Assembly (NCBI GenBank): GCA_002328075.1
Contig: DCVT01000005.1
Coordinates: 1-17,283, forward strand
Source: Anaerolineales bacterium UBA2181
GTDB lineage: Bacteria > Chloroflexota > Anaerolineae > Promineifilales > UBA4811
DNA length: 17,283 nucleotides
Direction: 5' to 3'
Below, in pieces: positions 1-7,004 of this stretch (the first letter of the stretch is position 1; each line of letters begins with the position of its first letter). Under the pieces are notes generated by a model. That model saw only the letters and a program-made list of their open reading frames with translations. It was not told the origin of the DNA and made no database searches. The translations under genes and the position numbers were made by a program.

Positions 1-413
1 TTCCCTTTCACGTCTTTTCGGATGGCTACACGGCGCTGTTCCACAGGTCGTTTGTCTTTGAGATAGATACCGTCCGAACCCGCGTCAGCATTGCGGTCTT
101 GCGGGCCCGCGAGTCAGTCGTCCACCAGGAACGCGCTCGGCGGCCAACTAGTAGACATCCCACCCCCGTCGAACGCCAACCAGCCCAGATAGGGGGCGCC
201 GGGAACCAAGCCAACCGGATGAGGCCCAGGACTAGAGCGATCCTGGCCGCGCTCCTCTTGGGAGCGCCTCGGCCCCGCCGACAGCGCGCCCGGGCGAGGC
301 CAATGCGCAGGGAATTCGGCGTCGTCCAGTCGCCCCCAAATCGGCCGGGCCGAGAGCGGGCAACGAATACGGCATACCGAACCGCATCGAGCCGAGGCCA
401 GCGACCACCCTGA
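1..413 (+). pseudogene. Internal fragment of a gingipain-like (C25) surface-protein paralogue, truncated
   Basis: The frame beginning at base 3 is open to a TGA at 411-413 and has no start inside the window. Its first 40 codons (3-122) align without gaps to residues 1726-1765 of the large peptidase at the right end of the window. By my count 25 of 40 residues match, including PFHVFSD and, further on, FEIDT against FEVDT. After base 122 the resemblance stops abruptly, and the remaining ~95 codons are Arg-rich and resemble nothing I know. I read this as the interior of a second paralogue, cut off after the segment that follows the peptidase domain, with the tail read into unrelated DNA. The gene runs off the left edge, so an upstream intact portion may exist. 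It could instead be a shorter functional protein with a divergent C-terminus, but it lacks the PKD domains and the LPVVMR ending. Confidence 0.72.
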
Positions 414-558
414 ACACTGCTGCCGGCCCTGGCGTTTGTTTGCGGTCGCCCGTCTGTCGCGCCCCATTCGCCTCCAGCGCCTGAGATCGACGCGTGTGAC
501 CGGGCTGCTGTGGGTGGCGAGCTGAGGTTGGGCGTCCAGCCCAACAGGTGCCTCATCC

Positions 559-1410
559 TCAAGGGCTCGGCGAGGCAACGTAGGGCGTGGGGGTGAACGC
601 GGGCGGCGCCGCCGTCGGGATGGCGGTGGACGTGGGGACTGGCGTCGGCGTGGGGACTGGCGTGGGCGGCGCAGCTACCACGCGGACCGACGCCAGATCG
701 CCGGTTACCTTGGCCAGCGCGGCCCATAACCAGACCTGCCGGCCGCCGGCCATGGCCACCAGCAGCCAGTCGCCGGCTTCGCTCCGCCCCACCACCTCCA
801 GCTCCTCGCCCTGAGTCGCCTGCCCGACCCAGTCATAAACGGTGCCGGGACCGCCGCGCAGGTTGGCAGCCGGAACGGCGATGCGGGCCGTCACGACCGG
901 CTCTAGTTCCACGGTAAAAGCGTCGTCACCGCCGGTCAGCGTCAGCGGGAGGGTGGCCGTGCGGTAACCCGCAGCGGCCAGGGTCAGCGTATAGCTCCCG
1001 GGTTGAAGGCCGGTCAAGAGAACGGCCCCGCGCTCGTCGGCAATGCGAACGATCAGGGGAGACGCAGGTGAAGCGAGTGTCAGGCCAGCGCCCGGCACGA
1101 GAGCCCCCGAGTGGCTGTCCTGGAATCGGATTCGAGTTGCGGGGATCGGCGTTGCGGTGGGGGATGGAATCGCGCTAGGCGACGGCGGCGGGGTACCGGT
1201 GGGGTTCAGCGGCGCTGCGTAGGTCGGAATGGAACTTGATGTGGGGGATAGGGTAGCGCCACGGGTGAACGGGGGCCGGGCGGTGGTACTGTGGTGAACG
1301 ACTGTGGGCGGGGCGGCCGGTAGCGACGTGGGCGTGGGTGCCGCTCGGCAGGCGGCGACAAGCAGCCCGACTATGAGCAGTCCGATAATGACATGTCGTA
1401 TCCCCTTCAT
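559..1410 (-). CDS. Lipoprotein with a carboxypeptidase-regulatory-like domain and an SH3 (type 3) domain
   Basis: The 283-residue protein starts with a lipoprotein signal peptide: charged MKGIRH, a hydrophobic core, then lipobox VAA-C with Cys21 as the predicted lipidated residue. Residues 22-92 are a Pro/Thr/Ser-rich spacer. Residues ~93-171 look like a carboxypeptidase-regulatory or PEGA-like beta-sandwich (GLQPGSYTLTLAAAGY). Residues ~175-245 fit a bacterial SH3 domain (NLRGGPGTVYDWVG, then GDWLLV and WLWA), a fold commonly used to bind cell-wall peptides. The C-terminus is again a Thr-Pro-rich tail. It probably sits outside the membrane in contact with the wall. The ATG at 1410 has a GGAAGG ribosome site (1417-1422) six bases upstream and a good promoter at 1469-1497. 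It appears monocistronic. No catalytic motif is visible, so its cellular role is unknown. Confidence 0.86.
   Translation of the reverse strand: MKGIRHVIIGLLIVGLLVAACRAAPTPTSLPAAPPTVVHHSTTARPPFTRGATLSPTSSSIPTYAAPLNPTGTPPPSPSAIPSPTATPIPATRIRFQDSHSGALVPGAGLTLASPASPLIVRIADERGAVLLTGLQPGSYTLTLAAAGYRTATLPLTLTGGDDAFTVELEPVVTARIAVPAANLRGGPGTVYDWVGQATQGEELEVVGRSEAGDWLLVAMAGGRQVWLWAALAKVTGDLASVRVVAAPPTPVPTPTPVPTSTAIPTAAPPAFTPTPYVASPSP
631..666. repeat. Two tandem 18-bp units in the Pro-Thr tail of the lipoprotein gene
   Basis: Two consecutive 18-bp units (631-648 and 649-666) differ at a single base. They encode the repeated PTPVPT hexads of the lipoprotein tail. The unit is a whole number of codons, so slippage would change tail length without breaking the frame. 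Confidence 0.7.
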
Positions 1411-1416
1411 GCATGA

Positions 1417-1422
1417 CCTTCC
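1417..1422 (-). promoter_or_regulatory. Ribosome binding site of the lipoprotein gene
   Basis: GGAAGG on the minus strand lies six bases before the ATG at 1410. It supports that start over a second ATG four bases upstream, which is in another frame. Confidence 0.7.
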
Positions 1423-1468
1423 GGGGCTGGGGTTGGCCCCGTGTCGTTCGGTGGCGGGCCGTTAGTGC

Positions 1469-1497
1469 ATTGTACGGCATGAGGCGCCGGCGGTCAA
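1469..1497 (-). promoter_or_regulatory. Sigma70-type promoter of the lipoprotein gene
   Basis: On the minus strand, TTGACC (1492-1497) and TACAAT (1469-1474) are separated by exactly 17 bases, each box one mismatch from consensus. Transcription would start near 1462, giving a leader of about 50 nt before the ATG at 1410. It is the best-matching promoter in the window. Confidence 0.72.
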
Positions 1498-2382
1498 ACA
1501 GCGTCGGTGCGCAGGCCACACGGATTCCTGCAAACCGCACATGGCGTCTTCCGCCGGCCGGCAGCCTGCGTCGCCCGATGACCTGACGGTAACCGGCGCG
1601 TTTCCTGGGAGCACAGCCCTTGCCGTTCCGAGACCTCCTTTGCCGCCTCCGTCGCCGGAGTTGGGCGGCTGAGGCCTTTGTTGACTCCGGTGTGCTCGAG
1701 TTCGCAGTTGCGCTCTGCTGCCGTGCCCCCGCCGCTCTCGGTGCAGAGGTCACAAACGCCCGGGCCGGCGGCATAGGCGTTATGTGCTGCCTGTGCAGTG
1801 CTCCACACACAGGCCGCCAGTTGGCAGGCGCCGATTGAGAGGAGCTGGTGACTGCCGGACAGATCTGATAGTCCACATGCTCGGCGCAATGCCCCGACCG
1901 TCATCGGTACAATCGGGACCAACACCGGGCCTGGTCGCGCCAGCCGCCAGCGACCGCGCTCCATCTGACCTCGCGTTTCAGCCCAACCGAACGCCACCAA
2001 CGCGGACGCACTGCCCAGGGAGCAACTGTGGCCCTCACCTTGGACAGCGTTGTGGCCATGGGCAGCGGCTGGCAGAAAGGCCGCGACCAGCCCGACGATG
2101 AGCTACCGCGCGACGTGGTATCCCGATCGCGCTTTGTCGTTCAGGCTCGACTGGGACCGATTCTGGCCGGCGGCGCCCTCGGGTGTTTGCGCCGGAAGGA
2201 GACGCGGGCGATCACCTGATGCGTGCGCCTGACGAAACTGAGGTGGGATCGCCTTGTTGCCGGTTGCGGCTCGGCCTGTCTCACACGGTCCTGAGGTTCA
2301 GCTTGGCCGCCTGCCAACCCACAGCTGGAGATCCCGCTGCGCTACCCAAGGCGACCGAAAGGGGTTGTCCGGTGCAGAGATG
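1498..2382. other. Stretch with no recognisable gene
   Basis: Between the lipoprotein promoter and the FAS1 terminator, open frames on both strands are short and overlapping. Their translations are low-complexity or Arg/Pro-rich, with no recognisable domain and no convincing ribosome site. I saw no tRNA, CRISPR array or insertion-sequence end. It may be decayed coding DNA, but I cannot name a source. Confidence 0.55.
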
Positions 2383-2411
2383 AAAAGGACCTGCCCACAG
2401 AGGGCAGGTCC
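2383..2411 (-). terminator. Intrinsic terminator of the FAS1 gene
   Basis: A perfect 10-bp inverted repeat (2387-2396 with 2402-2411) has a 5-base loop. Read on the minus strand, GGACCTGCCC pairs with GGGCAGGTCC and is followed directly by TTTTC. It lies about 30 bp past the FAS1 stop codon at 2442, as expected for a Rho-independent terminator of that gene. Confidence 0.9.
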
Positions 2412-2441
2412 GACATGGTACCCGTCAGCCGACGGTTTCTG

Positions 2442-3419
2442 CTAATCCGCCCGCGGCCACGGGCCCAGGATCACCGTATCCACCACGTGGATCACACCGT
2501 TGGCGGCCTTGATGTCCGGGATGATCACTTTGGCGGTGTCGTTGACGTACAGGTTGCCGCCAAAGAACTTGAGCCCGGCTCGCTGTCCGTTGTACATAGA
2601 TACATCGCCTAACAGTGTCAGCGCCTTGTCGGAGTGGATTTCGGCGCCCAACACGTGGTACAGCAGGATATCGGTCAGCTCATCCTTAGAAAACGCGTCG
2701 GCGACGTTCTTGGCGTTCAGCCCCAGTTTGGAAAAGGCATCATCGGTCGGGGCAAAGACCGTCCACACGCCGGCTGAAAGCGCATCCGCCAGGCCGGCCG
2801 CGGTCACTGCCGCCACCAGTGTGGTGAAACGTCCGTCCGCCACCGCAATGTCCACGATGCTGTTGCCAGCGGCGACTGCTGGAGCGGCCGCCTTGACGGA
2901 TTCGGCCGACACCCGCGGCCACGGGCCCAGGATCACCGTATCCACCACGTGGATCACGCCGTTGGCGGCCTTGATGTCCGGGATGATCACTTTGGATGTA
3001 TCGTTGACGTACAGGTTGCCGCCAAAGAACTTGAGCCCGGCCCGCTGTCCGTTGTACATATACACATCGCCCAGCAGCGTCAACGCCTTGTCCGAGTGAA
3101 TTTCGGCGCCCAACACGTGGTACAGCAGAATACCGACCAACTCGTCCTTTGAAAACGCGTCGGCGACGTTCTTGGCGTTCAGCCCCAGTTTGGCAAAGGC
3201 ATCATCGGTGGGGGCAAAGACCGTCCACTCACCGGCTGAAAGCGCATCCGCCAGGCCGGCCGCGGTCACTGCCGCCACCAGCGTGGTGAAACGACCGTCG
3301 CTCACCGCGATGTCAACGATGGTGGGGCTGCTCGCCTCCACCTTGGCTATCGGCGCCAGCGGGGCGACCGCCAACAACAGAGAAGCCACAACCAGTAATC
3401 CCGATTTGACCTTGAACAC
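2442..3419 (-). CDS. Secreted protein with two nearly identical fasciclin (FAS1) domains
   Basis: The 325-residue protein has an N-terminal signal peptide (MFKVKSG, a hydrophobic stretch, likely cleavage near VEA-SS, residue 29). Two FAS1 domains follow: residues ~34-168 and ~187-323, joined by an Ala-rich linker. Each carries the family landmarks FTTLVAAVTAAGL, WTVFAPTDDAF, ILLYHVLG and the closing GVIHVVDTVILGP. FAS1 domains are extracellular adhesion or matrix modules in bacteria and eukaryotes; no enzyme activity is expected. The two copies differ at only a few residues, so the second arose by recent internal duplication. The start is GTG at 3419, chosen because AAAGGAG lies six bases upstream and the signal peptide begins there. 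The gene has its own promoter and terminator, so it is a single-gene unit. No sortase signal or C-terminal anchor is visible. Confidence 0.95.
   Translation of the reverse strand: MFKVKSGLLVVASLLLAVAPLAPIAKVEASSPTIVDIAVSDGRFTTLVAAVTAAGLADALSAGEWTVFAPTDDAFAKLGLNAKNVADAFSKDELVGILLYHVLGAEIHSDKALTLLGDVYMYNGQRAGLKFFGGNLYVNDTSKVIIPDIKAANGVIHVVDTVILGPWPRVSAESVKAAAPAVAAGNSIVDIAVADGRFTTLVAAVTAAGLADALSAGVWTVFAPTDDAFSKLGLNAKNVADAFSKDELTDILLYHVLGAEIHSDKALTLLGDVSMYNGQRAGLKFFGGNLYVNDTAKVIIPDIKAANGVIHVVDTVILGPWPRAD
2451..2860. repeat. Direct repeat copy A (second FAS1 domain of the protein)
   Basis: This segment of about 410 bp is repeated with few substitutions 462 bp further on (copy B, ~2913-3322). The offset is exactly 154 codons, so the duplication is in frame. 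The far boundary is approximate, set by eye where similarity fades. Confidence 0.88.
2913..3322. repeat. Direct repeat copy B (first FAS1 domain of the protein)
   Basis: This is the partner of copy A at 2451-2860. It encodes the first FAS1 domain. Many long runs are identical between copies at the DNA level, including third codon positions, which points to recent duplication or ongoing gene conversion. Confidence 0.88.
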
Positions 3420-3425
3420 CGTTTG

Positions 3426-3432
3426 CTCCTTT
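3426..3432 (-). promoter_or_regulatory. Ribosome binding site deciding the GTG start of the FAS1 gene
   Basis: AAAGGAG on the minus strand sits six bases upstream of GTG 3419-3417. No ATG in this frame lies close by, so the site fixes a GTG start just before the signal peptide. Confidence 0.8.
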
Positions 3433-3470
3433 CCAATACCCTTTACACACTATCTGACTCCACCCTTTAG

Positions 3471-3499
3471 GTTGTAATGATATTGTCGATATTGTGCAA
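3471..3499 (-). promoter_or_regulatory. Putative FAS1 promoter with a 9-bp tandem repeat in its spacer
   Basis: On the minus strand, TTGCAC (3494-3499) and TACAAC (3471-3476) are 17 bases apart. The spacer and part of the -35 box contain two adjacent 9-mers on the plus strand, GATATTGTC and GATATTGTG (3479-3496), a possible operator. The -10 box is weak (4 of 6), so the call is tentative. It lies about 50 bp from the GTG start. Confidence 0.45.
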
Positions 3500-3809
3500 A
3501 GGTTTCTTACCCCACATTCGTCGGAGATTAGCAAACTGGATGCTGCGGCCAACGAGTCAAGACACGGACAACAACCATTGGTCTGTGCGTGGCCATCGTT
3601 TCTCGCCGCCTCGCCTGACGAACGTGACCCGGCCCCACGGCGAGGCGGCACGCTGCGAAGCTGCTGTGAGCCGGCGCGGCCGCTCTCACACGGAATACGA
3701 GATGGCCGTCATGCCTGGTATTCCATTTTTCGGGCAGTATCTCGCCCGCTGGCGCCCCGGCCGCCTGACCAGGGCTCGCTTGCTGCCTGCGCCTGCTTGC
3801 AGGATCCAA
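3500..3809. other. Intergenic stretch between the FAS1 and TIR-WD40 genes
   Basis: This is the downstream region of the TIR-WD40 gene and the upstream region of the FAS1 gene. I see no coding potential I can support. There is a small hairpin (arms CGGGC and GCCCG, within 3734-3752), but it is not followed by a T-run in the minus-strand direction, so I cannot name a terminator for the operon. Confidence 0.5.
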
Positions 3810-6800
3810 CTATCGCGCCGCCGAGCAGCTCGGTTGGTAAGGCTGGTCGCCGAGGTAGTGGCGCCACTCCTCGGCGGTTAGACGGCGGTTGGCGATGCGG
3901 CACGCCGCCGCCATCCATGGCTCCGGCCGCAGCTCCCATAGGGCTAGCGGCCCGACATCCGACAGCAGAGCGTGACCATCGGTCAGATAGGCGATCCTGT
4001 TCACGCTGCTGCCGGCCGATATGCCCGATCCAATCGCCCGTCCGCTGGCAACGTCCCACAATCGGATCGTCTTGTCCCAGCTGCCGGACGCAAGCGTGCG
4101 GCCGTCCGGGCTGAAGGCGAGGGTGAAGACGTTGTCGGTGTGACCGGCCAACGGCTCGCCCACCATCGTGCCCGTCGCCGGATCCCACAGGCGGATCAAC
4201 CAATCGCCGCCGGCTGAAGCGAGCAGGCGGCCGTCGGGGCTAAAGGCGACGCTCATGGCCGATTCGGCGTGGGCCAGGATGGGTTCGCCGGCCGGCTCGC
4301 GACGGGCCACGTCCCACAGGAGAATATCTCCCCCACCCCTGGCCGAAGCCAACAGACGGCCGTCCGGGGAGAAGTCGATGCCCCAAACATCGTTGCTGCG
4401 AAACGACGAACCCTCGTCCGCGGGAATATCGGTGAGGGGATCGCCGACCGGCCGTCCGGAAGCGGGATCCCAGAGAATGATGGTGCCGTCCAGACTGCTG
4501 GAGGCGGCCATCTCTCCGGTCGAGCTGTAGGCTACTCCAAAGCACTCGTTGCTGTGTCCCTCCAGATTGATGGCAATGGGCAATCCGCGCCGGACGTCCA
4601 GCAGGGCTACGTTCTGGCCCCAGTTGAAAGTACAGGCGATGAGCCTGTCGCCCCCAGGGCCAAAGGCCATGTCGGTCACATTCCAGCTGAGTTGACCGAC
4701 GGTGTAAGAGACGACCTGGTCACCGGTTGCCAGGTCCCACACCTGGACCGCGTTCCCGCTACCCGAGGCAGCCAGTTGGCCGTCTGGGCTGACCGCCACC
4801 GAAAGGACAGCGGGGGCGCTGGTGTTCAGGGGCGTTGCCAGCGGATGGAGCGAGTCGAGGTCCCACATCAGCAGGGTGCCATCGACGCTGCCGGAAGCGA
4901 GCCGGTGCCTATCGGGGGCCAGGGCAATCGCGGTCACCGCCCAGGGCGTCCCGGCGGCCAGTTGCACAGCGAGCTTGCGCCTGGCCACATTCCAGACCGT
5001 GACGCGGTTATCATTGCTGTTTGCCGCGCCGCTGCCGGCCGACACCAGAAAGGCGCCGTCGGCGCTGAACCCCAGCGGGCCACCGATTCCGAGCTCCGCC
5101 TCCAGCGGTTCGCCCACCGGCTCGCCCTTCCCCACATCCAGCAGGGTGATCTGGCCGTCGCCGTGCGACACGGCCAGGAGCAGCCCGTCGGGGCTAAAGG
5201 CCAGCCAGCCGGGATCTGGCAGCTCCGCCGTCCACCGCTGCATCGCCGGCCTGCCGCCGGTCACGCGCCAGACGGCGACGGCGTCATTGGTCAGGCTGCT
5301 GGCGGCCAGCAGATCGTCCGCCGGGCTGAAGGCCAGACCAGAGATCATGCCGCCAAACAGCAGCGGCTCCCCAACGGCCTGGCCGGTCTCCAGATCCCAC
5401 AGCGTGACGGTCCCCTGAACCCCCTCCCCCAGCCGAATGCCGGAGCCGGCCAGCCGGCGGCCATCGCGGCTGATGGCAATCTCTCCGACCTGGTTGCTCT
5501 GATTGGCGTTCGGGTTGCGATGGCTGAGCAAAGCCGGACCGATGGGCTGGCGGGTGTCAAGGTCCCACAACTCAACCGCTCCCTGAACGCAGCCCTTCAT
5601 AGGGCCGGCATAGGCGATGCGCTCGTAACAGCCGCCAACCGCCAGCCAACGGCCGTCGGGGCCGAAGGCGAGCGCCGGCACATCCCCATCCAGTCCGACC
5701 TCCAGCGTGCCCAGCAGCTCGCCGGTGACGGTGTCCCACCAGAGGACCCCGCCCCGAATGCATTCGGTGACGCCAAAATAGCGCTCCTCCAGGCAGGTGC
5801 CCGCCGCCAGGAGCCGGCCGTCCGGGCTCCAGGCTAGGCTCTGGATCTTTTCTTGCCCGCCGTGCAAAAAAGCCTGCATATGGACCGCGCGATTCAGGCT
5901 ATCCAGCAGGCTGCTGCCGGCCTCCACCGTCCCCTCCATCTGATAGGCGGCCACGCTCAGCAGCAGGGCCAGGTCGAGCTGGCCGTCAAGCTGGCGAGCC
6001 GATTCGGCCGCCAGTTGCCGCGAGAGGGCCAGGCGCAGTGCGTCCTCGGCCTGCTGGCGACGCAGTTGCGCTTCGGCCTCGGCGGCCACGGCGGTGGCGG
6101 CGATGATGGCCTGTTCGGCGGCGGCGGTGGCCTGCAGATTGGCGCGCTCCTCGGCCGCGGTGCGCTCTATCTCCGCCCGCTCACGCACGGCGCTGCTGCG
6201 TATGAGAACGGCAGCGATCAACGCGGCGAGGGTGAGCAATACCGCCACCGAGATGCCCGCGGCCGAGAGCCGCCGGCGGCGGTTCTCATCCTGGCGGCCC
6301 GCGGAGACATATTCGAGCTGCAGCGACGACGGCTCTGGGTCATGTCCCACACTCCGCCGGAGCAACTCCTCGGCTTCTTTCAGCGCGTCGCCGCGCAGCA
6401 AAAAGCTGGCGCTCCGGGCCTGGCGATCCCAGGCGGCCGCACTGCGCTGGAGGTCTCCAAGCGCCCGCACCCGCTCGATGTCCTGATCCAGCGCACTCGC
6501 CAATTGCCGGCAGCCCTCGGCCAACCGGTCGGGCAGGAAGGGGATGTACTGGACGGCGCTGATGCGCTGCCAGTTGTAGCGGACCAGCCGGCGCAGTTGG
6601 CGTTCGGGCACCGAGACCAGCTCCGGCACCAATTCGCCTTCCGGAATGGCGTTGACGGCCTGGGTAATGGCGGTCAGCGTGGCCGCTTCTTCGCCCTGAT
6701 CGCAGAACATGACCGTGACCTTGCGCTTGCTGTGCCGCAGGGCGTGGGCGATCTCGGCGTTGCAGAACGGTGAAACGACCGAATCCGGGCTGATCACAAA

Positions 6801-7004
6801 GCAAAAGTTGTCCGCAGCCTCGATCCCCTGCTCGATTTCGTGCCACCATTCGGACCCGGCCGGAATCCCCCGCAGCGGAACGTCGCTGCGGTCGAACCAG
6901 GGTTCCTTGCCACGATTCGCCAGGTCAGCGGCTAGCTGTTCGACAAAGCCCAGGTTGGCTCGCGAATAGGAGATAAACGCGTCGGTAGTCGGCAGTTGGT
7001 TCAC
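3810..7004 (-). CDS. TIR domain - transmembrane - WD40 double-propeller protein
   Basis: 1064 residues. Residues ~7-130 are a TIR domain (DAFISYSRANLGFVEQL, WFDRSDV, FVISPDSV, CNAEIAHAL). Glu84 in CNAEIAHAL occupies the position of the catalytic Glu of NAD+-cleaving TIRs such as SARM1, so NADase activity is plausible. A linker typical of TIR-WD40 proteins (LLRGDALKEAEELL) leads to one hydrophobic segment at ~249-269 preceded by NRRRR, then an Ala/Glu/Arg-rich coiled coil (~270-335). From ~383 to the end I count 14 WD repeats (SPDGRLLAS...LWD type), enough for two seven-bladed propellers. The Arg-rich flank suggests TIR in the cytoplasm and propellers outside, though this is uncertain. The start is GTG, overlapping the TGA of the channel gene by 4 bp (GTGA), with GAGGGGGG just upstream, so translation is probably coupled. 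It is the last gene of the operon. Enzyme activity and ligand are inferred, not seen. Confidence 0.95.
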   Translation of the reverse strand: MNQLPTTDAFISYSRANLGFVEQLAADLANRGKEPWFDRSDVPLRGIPAGSEWWHEIEQGIEAADNFCFVISPDSVVSPFCNAEIAHALRHSKRKVTVMFCDQGEEAATLTAITQAVNAIPEGELVPELVSVPERQLRRLVRYNWQRISAVQYIPFLPDRLAEGCRQLASALDQDIERVRALGDLQRSAAAWDRQARSASFLLRGDALKEAEELLRRSVGHDPEPSSLQLEYVSAGRQDENRRRRLSAAGISVAVLLTLAALIAAVLIRSSAVRERAEIERTAAEERANLQATAAAEQAIIAATAVAAEAEAQLRRQQAEDALRLALSRQLAAESARQLDGQLDLALLLSVAAYQMEGTVEAGSSLLDSLNRAVHMQAFLHGGQEKIQSLAWSPDGRLLAAGTCLEERYFGVTECIRGGVLWWDTVTGELLGTLEVGLDGDVPALAFGPDGRWLAVGGCYERIAYAGPMKGCVQGAVELWDLDTRQPIGPALLSHRNPNANQSNQVGEIAISRDGRRLAGSGIRLGEGVQGTVTLWDLETGQAVGEPLLFGGMISGLAFSPADDLLAASSLTNDAVAVWRVTGGRPAMQRWTAELPDPGWLAFSPDGLLLAVSHGDGQITLLDVGKGEPVGEPLEAELGIGGPLGFSADGAFLVSAGSGAANSNDNRVTVWNVARRKLAVQLAAGTPWAVTAIALAPDRHRLASGSVDGTLLMWDLDSLHPLATPLNTSAPAVLSVAVSPDGQLAASGSGNAVQVWDLATGDQVVSYTVGQLSWNVTDMAFGPGGDRLIACTFNWGQNVALLDVRRGLPIAINLEGHSNECFGVAYSSTGEMAASSSLDGTIILWDPASGRPVGDPLTDIPADEGSSFRSNDVWGIDFSPDGRLLASARGGGDILLWDVARREPAGEPILAHAESAMSVAFSPDGRLLASAGGDWLIRLWDPATGTMVGEPLAGHTDNVFTLAFSPDGRTLASGSWDKTIRLWDVASGRAIGSGISAGSSVNRIAYLTDGHALLSDVGPLALWELRPEPWMAAACRIANRRLTAEEWRHYLGDQPYQPSCSAAR

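Noticed and set aside
1494..2000. A 168-codon minus-strand frame in the stretch between the lipoprotein and FAS1 genes
   Set aside because: The start of the FAS1-side region has no ribosome site for it, it overlaps the lipoprotein promoter, other frames overlap it on both strands, and the translation shows no domain.
3727..3752. Hairpin downstream of the TIR-WD40 gene as its terminator
   Set aside because: In the minus-strand direction the 5-bp stem is followed by an A-run and not a T-run, and the stem is too short to stand out in GC-rich DNA.
4269..5837. A 522-codon open frame on the plus strand inside the TIR-WD40 gene
   Set aside because: It is the antisense shadow of the WD40 repeats. 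GC-rich third positions keep it open, the translation is low-complexity without any domain, and no ribosome site precedes it.
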